Assembly (NCBI GenBank): GCA_031459235.1 | Contig: JAVKIY010000059.1 | Span: 1-18,301 of the forward strand | Source of the DNA: Fervidifonticultor_A tertius | GTDB taxonomy: Bacteria > Sysuimicrobiota > Sysuimicrobiia > Sysuimicrobiales > Humicultoraceae | DNA: 18,301 bases | Reading direction: 5' to 3' | Part shown: positions 7,180-15,300 of the stretch, piece by piece | Layout: each line of letters opens with the position of its first letter | How positions within the stretch are numbered: position 1 is the first letter of the stretch | Program-made: the position numbers and the translations under genes | The notes under the pieces: model-generated | The model's input: only the letters and a program-made list of their open reading frames with translations | Told to the model about the DNA's origin: nothing | Databases searched by the model: none

Positions 7180-8324
7180 GCGACCGCCTGCCAGTCATGA
7201 CCGTCTTCGGCACCCGGCCGGAGGCGGTGAAGATGGCGCCGGTGGTCGCGCGGCTGCGCGAGAGCGCGGAGTTCCGGCCACTGGTCGTGGTCACCGCGCA
7301 GCACCGCGAAATGCTCGACCAGGTGCTGCGGCTGTTCGACATCACGCCCGACCGTGACCTGGACATCATGCTGCCCGAACAGTCGCTGTTCGACATCGCG
7401 ACGCGCGCGCTCGCGGGCCTCGACCCCGTGCTCCGGGAGCTGCGGCCCGCGATGGTGCTCGTGCAAGGCGACGCGGCCTCCACGATGCTCGGCGCGCTCG
7501 CCGCGTTCTACCACCGCATCCCGGTGGGCCACGTCGAGGCCGGGCTGCGCACCCATGACAAATACCAGCCCTATCCGGAGGAGATGAACCGCCGCCTGAC
7601 CTCGGTGCTGGCCGACCTGCACTTCGCGCCGACGCCGTGGGCGCGCGACAACCTGCTGCGCGAGGGCACCCCGCCGGAGCGGGTCGTCGTCACCGGCAAC
7701 ACGGTCATCGACGCCCTGCTCGACGTGGCGCGCCGGCCCGACGTGGCCCCCCCACCCGGCCTGCCGCCGCTGGACGGCCGTCGCATGCTGCTGGTGACGA
7801 CCCACCGCCGCGAGAACTGGGGCGAGCCGCTCCGCCAGGTCTACCTGGCCCTGCTCGACCTGCTCGAGCGGTTCCCCGATGTGGTGGTCGTGTTCTCCGT
7901 GCATCCGAATCCGGCCGTGCGGCGCGTCGCCGACGACATCCTCGGTGGCCACCCCCGCGCACACCTGATCGCCCCGCCTGACTACGGCCCCTTCGTGCGT
8001 CTGATGGCGCGCGCCTACCTGATTTTGACCGACTCGGGCGGGCTCCAGGAGGAGGCGCCCGCGCTGGGCACACCGGTGCTGGTGCTCCGCGAGGTCACCG
8101 AGCGACCCGAGGGCGTGGCCGCCGGCACTGTCGAGCTCGTGGGCACCTCGCGCGCGCGCATCACCGAGCGCGCCGCGCGCCTGCTGGCCGACGCCGCGGC
8201 CCGCGATGCGATGGCCGCGGTGCGCAACCCCTACGGCGATGGCCAGGCCGGGCGGCGCATCGTCGGCGCGCTGCGGCGGTGGTTCGGCTTCGCCGCGGCG
8301 CCGCCCGACGAGTTCGCGCCGTAG
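7176..8324 (+). CDS. wecB: UDP-N-acetylglucosamine 2-epimerase (non-hydrolysing)
   Basis: A 382-residue cytosolic enzyme that interconverts UDP-GlcNAc and UDP-ManNAc (WecB/MnaA). Visible landmarks are VFGTRPEAVKMAPVV (10-24), TAQHREMLDQVL (40-51), Asp99 in VQGDAAS, Glu121 in GHVEAGLRT, the PEEMNRRL acidic pair (134-141), His210 in TTHRRENWG, VHPNPAVR, LTDSGGLQEEAPALGTPVLV (284-303) and TERPEGVAAGT. The equivalents of E. coli Asp95, Glu117, Glu131 and His213 are all present, and the tail NPYGDGQAGRRI is also conserved. GTG at 7176 overlaps the preceding TGA (GTGA), which argues for this start; ATG at 7197 would give 375 residues, nearly the E. coli length (376), and cannot be excluded. No UDP-ManNAc-using enzyme follows directly, so whether the product is a teichoic-acid-like linker, ECA-like or capsule sugar is unknown. 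Confidence 0.95.
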   Translation: MSDRLPVMTVFGTRPEAVKMAPVVARLRESAEFRPLVVVTAQHREMLDQVLRLFDITPDRDLDIMLPEQSLFDIATRALAGLDPVLRELRPAMVLVQGDAASTMLGALAAFYHRIPVGHVEAGLRTHDKYQPYPEEMNRRLTSVLADLHFAPTPWARDNLLREGTPPERVVVTGNTVIDALLDVARRPDVAPPPGLPPLDGRRMLLVTTHRRENWGEPLRQVYLALLDLLERFPDVVVVFSVHPNPAVRRVADDILGGHPRAHLIAPPDYGPFVRLMARAYLILTDSGGLQEEAPALGTPVLVLREVTERPEGVAAGTVELVGTSRARITERAARLLADAAARDAMAAVRNPYGDGQAGRRIVGALRRWFGFAAAPPDEFAP

Positions 8325-8352
8325 GCCGAACCCCGGGTCGCGCGGCCCCGTA

Positions 8353-8361
8353 TGCTATAAT
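8353..8361 (+). promoter_or_regulatory. Extended -10 promoter element (TGCTATAAT)
   Basis: A perfect extended -10 box (TGn followed by consensus TATAAT at 8356-8361) stands out in very GC-rich surroundings between wecB and the small exported protein. No good -35 hexamer is visible about 17 bases upstream, which is common for extended -10 promoters. A transcript starting about 7 bases downstream (near 8368) would have a leader of only some 7 bases before the ATG at 8375. Confidence 0.6.
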
Positions 8362-8368
8362 GAGGTGA
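8362..8368 (+). promoter_or_regulatory. Ribosome binding site GAGGTGA
   Basis: GAGGTGA is a near-perfect Shine-Dalgarno sequence 6 bases before the ATG at 8375, and it fixes that start. It directly abuts the -10 box, so a transcript made from that promoter would begin at or beyond this site and might lack it. Read-through from the wecB operon would include it. Confidence 0.65.
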
Positions 8369-8374
8369 CGTGCC

Positions 8375-8686
8375 ATGCGCGCGACGACCGCTGCCTGTCT
8401 GGGGCTCGTCCTGGTCGGCGCTTCCCTCGTTGGGGCCGCCGACGCGGCGCCCCGCCAGGCCGTTGAGGTGAAGGCCACGCTCCGCGGGGAGGTGCTCCCC
8501 GACGGGCTCGCCGCGATCGGCGACGACGTCCGGGAGGGTGACCCGCTGGTCTACGTCAGGACGCAGACCGGGCGGGGCGTCGCCGCCCGCGCGCCGGTGG
8601 ACGGGCGCGTCGTCGAGGTCCTGGTGCGGCCGGGCACGGTGATCCGCGAGCTCGGCGTCGTGGTCGCCCGGCTCGAGCCCAGGTAG
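8375..8686 (+). CDS. Small exported lipoyl/biotinyl-like domain protein
   Basis: A 103-residue protein with a signal peptide (hydrophobic core about 7-20; likely cleavage after AADA near residue 24). The mature part resembles a single barrel-sandwich (biotinyl-lipoyl) domain: GLAAIGDDVREGDPLVYVRT, then RAPVDGRVVEVLVRPGTVIR, then VVVARLEPR. This is the pattern of HlyD-family lipoyl folds, in which 'A-P-x-D-G-x-V' and 'V-x-x-G-x-x-I' mark the half-motifs. At the hairpin where biotin or lipoate would be attached (EAMKM or DKA) no lysine is seen, so it is probably not a cofactor carrier. It lacks the coiled-coil and membrane-fusion domains of a full efflux adaptor. It would act outside the inner membrane, possibly as a structural partner. 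It is preceded by its own -10 element and followed by a strong hairpin. Confidence 0.75.
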   Translation: MRATTAACLGLVLVGASLVGAADAAPRQAVEVKATLRGEVLPDGLAAIGDDVREGDPLVYVRTQTGRGVAARAPVDGRVVEVLVRPGTVIRELGVVVARLEPR

Positions 8687-8720
8687 CGCGCGGCGTCCCC
8701 TCGCTGCACGCCGGACGTAT

Positions 8721-8761
8721 CGAGAGAAGCGCGACGGGAACGCTCCGTCGCGCTTCTCTCG
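8721..8761 (+). terminator. Perfect 17-bp hairpin, probable transcription terminator
   Basis: GAGAGAAGCGCGACGG (8722-8737) is matched exactly by CCGTCGCGCTTCTCTC (8745-8760), with a C8721-G8761 pair extending the stem to 17 bp around a 7-base loop (GAACGCT). It sits 34 bases after the small exported protein and ends about 30 bases before the first S55 gene. No U-run follows, so it is not a textbook intrinsic terminator, though terminators without U-tracts are known in GC-rich bacteria. It could instead protect the 3' end of the upstream mRNA, or be a copy of a genome-wide intergenic repeat. Confidence 0.6.
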
Positions 8762-8793
8762 CCGGGACCCGGTGATCCGGGAAAGGAGTCGAT

Positions 8794-10593
8794 GTGGTGA
8801 AGCGCCTCGCGGTGACCTTCGGCCTGCTGCTCGTCCTGGCGATTCCCCTGGGGGTGCCCGCCGCAGGCGCGCCGCCCTCCAGCCTGGCGATCATGCGGCT
8901 CTCGGAGATCCGGCCAGGGATGCGCGGGGTCGGCCGGACGGTCGTCTTTGGACAGCGGCCGCAAGACTACGCCTTCGAGGTCATGGATATCCTCCAGACC
9001 GGCGGCGGGCCGGTCGGTGTGGACCGGCTGATCATGGTCCGCGTCTCCGGGCCGCTGATGGAGCGCACCGGCGGCACCGCGGCGGGGATGAGCGGCAGTC
9101 CCATGTACATCAACGGTCGGCTCATCGGCGCGCACTCCGCGGGCTTCGTGTGGCGCGTGCCGAGCAGCGACATCGCGCTCGTGACGCCGATCCAGGACAT
9201 GCTCAAGGTCCTGGACCGCCGCCCGACCGGCGCGACGCTCCGACCGGCGATCTACCACGCCACGCGCCCGTTCGCGCTCGCCGGTCGCCGCTACGGCAGC
9301 GTGGCCATCGCGCCCACCGCCGGCGCCGCCGCGCGCCTGGCCGCCCGGCTCCCTGGCGTCGCGGTCGCGGCACCTGCGGTGGCGGTCTACGCCCGGGGCC
9401 TCAGCCCCCGCGCCTACCGCATCCTCTCGGACCTGGTCGAGCCCCGCGGGTTCGAGCTGCTGCAGGGGTACGGCGGTCGCGGTGACTTCGCGGCCGAGCC
9501 GATCGTCGCGGGGAGCTCGATCGGCATCCAAGACGTCCGGGGCGACATCGAGTTCGGCGGCATCTGCACGGTGACCACTCGCGTGGGCGACCGCCTCCTG
9601 GCGTGCGGGCACCCGTGGGAGAACGCCGGCGACGTCGAGTACATCATGACCGCCTCCGAGGTCGTCACCGTCGTCCGCGCGCTCCCGCGGAACTTCAAGG
9701 TCGGCAATCTAGGCGCCATCATCGGCGTCATCGACCAGGACCGGCCCGGCGCGGTCGCCGGCACGCTCGGCCGCTACCCGCGGCTGTTCAACGTGCGCGT
9801 GGTGGTGACCGACCAGGACGCCGGCACCCGCACCGAGGTCGGCACGCAGATCGTGCGCCGGCGCGACATGGCGCGCCTGTTCGCGCCGCTCGTCGCGCTC
9901 TCGGCCGTCGAGCGCGCGCGGAACCAGGCCGGGGGCGAGGGAACCGCGATTACGAAGCTGACCCTGCGCGCCAAGGGGCTCCCGCGGCCGATCGTACGGG
10001 AGAACACGTTCTTCAGCACCCAGGACGTCGCCACCGCGTCGGTGCTCGACATCGTCGACGCCATGGAGCTCGCGTTCTACAACGACCTGCGCACCCTCGA
10101 GCCGGTGGACCTGACCGTGGAGGTCGTGCTCACCAGGAAGCGCAACACCGCCTCCATCGTGGAGGTCCAGACCGACGCGCGCGAGGTCGCGCCCGGGGGC
10201 ACCCTCCGGGTGCGGGTGACCCTGCAGCCCTACCTGGCCGAGCGCCCGGAGGTCCGCGTCGTAGAGGTGCCAGTCCCGCGCGACTTCCCACGCGGGCCGG
10301 CGTTCCTGGTGGTGCGCTCCGCCGGGGTCGACGCGCCCAGTGTCCCGGTGCAGGCCCAGCTCGGCCAGGCGCTCGCCGTGGAGCCGACGCCGTGGGGCGT
10401 GGACAATCTGGAGACCGCGCTGCGGCTGTTCGAGAACTTCGCCAAGAATACCGACCTGCTCGTCCGCATCCAGCCGTTCGGCCTGCCCGCCACCGGGCTT
10501 GACTTCACGCGCTTCGACGTGCCGGCGGCCCGCACCGCCCGCACCGAGTGGGTCATCCAGGGCGTGGAACGGCTGCCCATCCTGATCCGCTGA
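8794..10593 (+). CDS. Secreted SpoIVB-type peptidase S55 domain protein, copy 1
   Basis: A 599-residue protein with a signal peptide (core about 6-20, cleavage near AAGA, residue 26). It opens with the S55-family lead IMRLSEIRPGMRGVGRTVVF and the serine motif GTAAGMSGSPMYINGRLIGA (94-113, candidate nucleophile Ser100). A variable section follows, then LLACGHPWENAGD (268-280, candidate His273) and NFKVGNLGAIIGVIDQD. The C-terminal part (from about 395) is beta-rich, possibly an Ig-like domain, and ends without a membrane anchor. SpoIVB of Bacillus is a sporulation signalling protease with a PDZ domain; no PDZ is recognised here and the Ser motif precedes the His motif, so this is the non-sporulation branch, substrate unknown. 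The site GAAAGGAG (8781-8788) serves GTG 8794 or GTG 8797. The next paralogue starts 8 bases after the stop. Confidence 0.85.
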   Translation: MVKRLAVTFGLLLVLAIPLGVPAAGAPPSSLAIMRLSEIRPGMRGVGRTVVFGQRPQDYAFEVMDILQTGGGPVGVDRLIMVRVSGPLMERTGGTAAGMSGSPMYINGRLIGAHSAGFVWRVPSSDIALVTPIQDMLKVLDRRPTGATLRPAIYHATRPFALAGRRYGSVAIAPTAGAAARLAARLPGVAVAAPAVAVYARGLSPRAYRILSDLVEPRGFELLQGYGGRGDFAAEPIVAGSSIGIQDVRGDIEFGGICTVTTRVGDRLLACGHPWENAGDVEYIMTASEVVTVVRALPRNFKVGNLGAIIGVIDQDRPGAVAGTLGRYPRLFNVRVVVTDQDAGTRTEVGTQIVRRRDMARLFAPLVALSAVERARNQAGGEGTAITKLTLRAKGLPRPIVRENTFFSTQDVATASVLDIVDAMELAFYNDLRTLEPVDLTVEVVLTRKRNTASIVEVQTDAREVAPGGTLRVRVTLQPYLAERPEVRVVEVPVPRDFPRGPAFLVVRSAGVDAPSVPVQAQLGQALAVEPTPWGVDNLETALRLFENFAKNTDLLVRIQPFGLPATGLDFTRFDVPAARTARTEWVIQGVERLPILIR

Positions 10594-10601
10594 TCGTGAC
10601 G

Positions 10602-12380
10602 ATGGCGGCCGCCCCTCGCGTCAACCTCCGGCTCGCCCGGCTCGCCCTCCTCGCCGTGCTGTCGCTCGCGCCCGCCGCCGTCGCGGCGCCCTCCGGCGAG
10701 TTCCTGCCGCTGTCCGAGGTGCGGCCGGGCCTGCGCGGGCAGGCGCGTACGGTCGTGCGCGGCACCACGGTCGAGACCTTCGACGTGGAGGTGCTGGCGA
10801 TCGTGCCCGGCGCCGGACCCTCGGGCGACCTGCTCCTGGTCCGCGCGTCGGGGCCGCTGATCCGGCGCACGGGCGGCATCGCGGCCGGCATGAGCGGCAG
10901 CCCGGTGTTCGTCGGCGGCCGGCTGCTGGGCGCGATCGGGTTCGGCTGGAGCTTCGCCGACCACACGGTCGGACTGGTCACGCCCATCGAGGCAATGCTG
11001 CGAGCGCTGCCGGCGACGCGGGGCCACGCACCGGATCCGGCGCCGGCGCGCCCCCTGCGTCGACTCGCGCGGCCTGTGGTGTTGGACGATCGGGTCTTCA
11101 CAGAGATCGCGTTTCCGGCCGACGCCTCGGCGGCGCGCCGCCTGCCCCCCCACGTGCTGCCGGCGCTCCCCGTCGCCCGGCCGCTGCTCTTGTCGGCGGC
11201 GGGCACGCGAGCCGCGCAACTGCTGCGCGACGAGCTGGCGCCGCTGGGGCTGGTGACGGTCGAGGGCGCGACCGGCGCCGCCGGCGACGCGCGGCCGCCG
11301 CTCGTCCCCGGGAGCGCGGTGGGCGTGCAGCTGGCGCGCGGCGACCTGAACGCGGTGTCGATCGGCACGCTGACGTACCGGCGGGGCGACGCGCTCGTGG
11401 CCTTCGGCCATCCCTTCCTCAACCGCGGCCCGGCGAGCTTCCTGCTCACGCCGGCCGTGATCCACGACGTGGTCCGCAGCACCGCCTTTCCGTTCAAGGT
11501 CGGCTCGGCGGGCGCCGCGGTCGGGACCGTCACGGAGGATCGCCGCGCCGGCATCGGCGGCCGCATCGGCCCGCTGCCACCCATGGTCGGCGTGCGGGTA
11601 CAGGTCACCGACCGCGACCGGGGCCGCACGACGCGGCTGGGCACACAGGTGGTCCGCGACCGCACGCTGGGGCCGCTGCTCGTGCTGGCATCGGCGATGA
11701 GCGCGGTGGACCGAGCGCTGGACCGCGTGGGCGAGGGCACGGCGCGCGTCCGCCTGGCGCTCCGCGGCCGCGGACTCGACGGCCCGGTCGTGCGCGAGAA
11801 CGCCTTCTACCACGGCCGCGACATCGGCAGCGCGGCGCTCCTCGAGCTGCCCGAGGCGCTGCGCCTGCTCTTCGCGAACGAGTTTGTGGCCACGGGGCCG
11901 GTGGACGTGACGGTGGAGGTCGAGGTCGAGGCCGGTCGCCAGACCGCGACCATCACGGACGCCGCCGGCGTCCCGCCGCGCGTCCGGCGCGGCGAGGCGC
12001 TGCCCGTGCGGATCACGCTGCGCCCGTTCCAGGGCGACGCCGTCGTGCGCACCGTCGAGCTCGTCGTGCCCGACGGGTTCCCGCTGGGCGGGGCGACGGT
12101 CGTGGTCCGCGCGGGCGGCCGTCCGACGCCGGAGCAGGGGTTGCCGGCGTTGCTGCTCGCCGAGCCGGTCGAGCCGCCCGCGCCGTCGGCCGCCGCGCAG
12201 CTCGCGCGGTTCGCCGAGCGCGACCGCAACACCGACCTGGTCGTCGAGCTCGTCCCCGGAGCGGCCCGCGCCCCCGCGGTCGCGGCGGACGCACCAGAGC
12301 AGGGCGCGCGCAGCCGAAGCATCACCCCGTGGGTCGTGCGGGGCCGGATCGCGGTCCCCGTCGTCGTGGACCCGCGATAG
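10602..12380 (+). CDS. Secreted SpoIVB-type peptidase S55 domain protein, copy 2
   Basis: A 592-residue tandem paralogue of the preceding gene. It has a signal peptide (core 11-24, cleavage near AVAA, residue 29), FLPLSEVRPGLRGQARTVV (34-52), GGIAAGMSGSPVFVGGRLLG (91-110, candidate Ser98), GLVTPIEAML, ALVAFGHPFLNRGP (264-277, candidate His270) and PFKVGSAGAAVGTVTED. The Ser-to-His spacing is almost the same in both copies (about 172 residues). The C-terminal beta-rich region is also shared (for example GPVDVTVEVEVE). It carries the FGHPF form of the histidine motif, where copy 1 has CGHPW. ATG at 10602 starts 8 bases after copy 1; GTG at 10596 is an alternative. The tamB-like gene begins 19 bases downstream, so all three are probably co-transcribed and act in the periplasm. 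Proteolysis is inferred from the family and not proven. Confidence 0.85.
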   Translation: MAAAPRVNLRLARLALLAVLSLAPAAVAAPSGEFLPLSEVRPGLRGQARTVVRGTTVETFDVEVLAIVPGAGPSGDLLLVRASGPLIRRTGGIAAGMSGSPVFVGGRLLGAIGFGWSFADHTVGLVTPIEAMLRALPATRGHAPDPAPARPLRRLARPVVLDDRVFTEIAFPADASAARRLPPHVLPALPVARPLLLSAAGTRAAQLLRDELAPLGLVTVEGATGAAGDARPPLVPGSAVGVQLARGDLNAVSIGTLTYRRGDALVAFGHPFLNRGPASFLLTPAVIHDVVRSTAFPFKVGSAGAAVGTVTEDRRAGIGGRIGPLPPMVGVRVQVTDRDRGRTTRLGTQVVRDRTLGPLLVLASAMSAVDRALDRVGEGTARVRLALRGRGLDGPVVRENAFYHGRDIGSAALLELPEALRLLFANEFVATGPVDVTVEVEVEAGRQTATITDAAGVPPRVRRGEALPVRITLRPFQGDAVVRTVELVVPDGFPLGGATVVVRAGGRPTPEQGLPALLLAEPVEPPAPSAAAQLARFAERDRNTDLVVELVPGAARAPAVAADAPEQGARSRSITPWVVRGRIAVPVVVDPR

Positions 12381-12399
12381 GTTCGGGACGGGGGCCGCG

Positions 12400-15300
12400 G
12401 TGCGGGGACGTCGCAGGGCTGCGGTCGGCCTGTTGCCAGTGGCCGTCGCGCTTGCGGTGCCGGCGGCGGCCGCCGCCTGGGCCGCGGTGTCGCTCGGGGA
12501 CCGCGCCCGCGAGATCGCGACCTCGGCCCTGTCCGCGGCGTTCCGCCGGGAGGTGCGGGTCGGCCAGATCTCCGGCGACCCGTGGCGCGGCATCGTGATG
12601 GAGGACGTCACGATCGCCCCGGCCCGGCCCGGGCGGTCCTCCCCGCTCGCGGTGCGGCGGGTCACCGTGCAGGTCGATCCCGGCGCGTTGATCCGGGGTC
12701 TGCTGGCCGGCCGCGGGCCGCTGCCGAGCATCTCGGTGATCGTGCTCGAGGGCTTGGCCATCGAGGTCCTGCACGAGGCCGACGGGACGTGGAACCTGAG
12801 CGAGCTGCTGCCGGTCGGTGACGGGGAGGGCCGCGGCGCGTTCCACGGTCGCATCCACGTCCTCGACGGCACGGTCCGCCTGATCGACCGGGCGCGGATC
12901 GCGCCGGGCGTCTTCGAGGCCCGCTTTAGCGATGTCAACGGCACGGCCGACTTCGCGCGCGCCCCGCGCCTGGCGCTTCGGGCGTCGTTCGTCGAGGAAC
13001 GCGGTGGGGAGCGCTCGCCCGGGCGCCTCGACGGCGCCTACACGACCACCACGCGCGTGCTCGACCTCGACGTGCGGGCATCGCGCCTGCGCGCCGACGC
13101 CTGGGGCCCCTACCTGCTGACGACGCCCGCTTTCCGGATCACGGCCGGCGAGGCCGACGCCGCGGTGCACGTGCTCCACGCCCCGGCCGGGCTGGGGACC
13201 GCGACCGACGTCTCTGGCCGCGTAACGCTGCGCGGCGCCGCCGCGGTGGTTCCGGATCGCGCGGTCGTGCTACGCGACGTCTCAGGGGCCCTCGAGATCA
13301 CCGACCGCTGGATCCGCACGGCCGGCCTGCGCGGCCGGGTGAACGGCTCGCCGGTTGAGGTGCGCGGCGAGGCGAGCTTCTACGGCGAGCCGCATGTGGA
13401 TCTCGCCGTGCGGTCGTCGGGGGCCGACCTTCGCGCGCTCAGCCGCATCTTCGCGCCGTCGGTCGCCACCCGCTTGGCTGGTACGGCACGCGGCGAGGTC
13501 CGCATCGTGGGCGCCGCGGGCGCGCCGCGGGTCGCGGGCCGGATCGAGGGCGCGCGCGGGGTCTTCGATGGGCAAGTGTTCCAGGCCGCCTCCGGCGACG
13601 TGGCGTTCGCGGGCGGCCTGTTCGCGCTCACCGGTGCCCGCGGCCACGCCGCGGGCGGCGTCGTCGCCGGCGACGTGCTGCTCAGCCCGGCCGACGCCCG
13701 GTACTTCCTGGCCCTGGCGGTGCGCGACGCCGAGGTCGGCTCGCTGCGGCGGTGGGCACCGGCCGCCCCGGCGGCCGCCGGCACCGCGACCGGATCGTTC
13801 GCGGCCTTCGCGGACCGCACCGGTGTGCGTGCGGCCGGCGCCGGCGTGGTCACCGATCCGGCGGTCGCCGACTTCCGGTTCGACACCGTCGAGGGTGGCC
13901 TGCGGTTCGAGCGCGGCCGCCTCACCCTCGACGCCGTGCAGGCTCGCCGTCAGGGCACCTGGATCGGGGTCAGCGGGCAGATCGCGCCCGCCGGCGGCCT
14001 GGCGCTCCGCGTGCAAGCGACGACGCCCGAGGTGAGCACACTCCCGATTCCCGCGGGCGCCATTCCCGCGAAGGGGCGCGCCGACTTCATCGGCACCATC
14101 GGCGGGTCGATCCGCGCGCCCGAGGTCGCGGGCGCGCTGCAGCTCGGTCGAGGACGGCTCGGTCCGCTGTCGTTCGAGTCGCTGGCGACACGGCTGGTCG
14201 CGCGCGCCGGATCCGTGGTGCTCTCCGACGCGCGCGCCCGCGACGGCTACACCTGGTACCGGGCGGCCGGCAGCATGGAGTGGGCCGGCGCCGGCCGGCT
14301 CGGGCTCGACGTGAGCGCAACGCGCGCCTCGGCCGCCACGCTGGCGCAGGCGCTCGGTGTCACCGTGGACCTGGCCGGTCGTCTGGACGGAGAGGTGCGG
14401 ATCGACGGCACGATCGCACGACCGTCGGCCTCCGGCTCGCTGTCGCTGGCGGGCGGCCGTGTCCTCGGGCAGCGCGTGCCCGAGGCCTCCGCCGCGTTCC
14501 ACTGGGACGGCCGCCGGCTCGCCGTCTCCGGCGGCCGCGTCCATCTCGGATCGTCGGTCGTGCATGTGGCCGGGACCTTCGATCGCCTCACCGGGTTGGC
14601 GCTCGACCTGGCGACCACAGGGTTCGACCTGCGCGACGTCGCGCTCCCGCCGCTGGGCGCGTCGGTTGCCGGCACCGTGGACGCGACCGGCCGGATTACG
14701 GGTCCGCTGGCCGCGCCGTCGCTCACCGCGGAAGCGGCCTCGGCGAACCTCACGCTGAACGGCCGACGCTTCGACCACGCGCGGGGCGCGATCGCGTGGA
14801 CCGCGGGGACGCTGCAGGTGCGGCCGCTCGTGCTGGCCGTGGGCACCGAGCGCTACGAGATCGCCGGGGACCTCGCGCTGTCGCCCGGCCCCCGGGCCAC
14901 CCTGCAGGCCACCGTGCAGGACGGCCGGTTGAGCACGCTGCTGGCCCTGGGCGGCGGCCGGATCGACCTCCCGCTGGACGGTGTCGTCACCGGCGTGGCG
15001 AGTGTCTCCGGCCCGCTCGCCAACCCGGAGGCCCGCCTGGATCTCCGGCTGCGCGACGGCCGCTTCGGCGAGCACCTCATCACCGACGGCCACGTGGATC
15101 TGGTCATGCGGAACGGCAGCGTGACCATCGAGGATTTGGAGCTGCGTCCCCAGCAGGGCCGGATCGCCGCGACCGGGCGGTTCGACCTGCGCGGGGCGAG
15201 TGAGATCGAGGTCAGCGGGACGGACCTGGACCTCGACTTGGTGCGTCCCGTCTTCCGCGGGCGGCGTCCGCTCGTCGGTCGCGGAAGCTTCACGATGCAG

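Noticed and set aside
10230..12944. 904-codon minus-strand open frame across the S55 copy 2 region
   Set aside because: Composition-driven shadow frame crossing the boundaries of three well-supported plus-strand genes; no recognisable domain.
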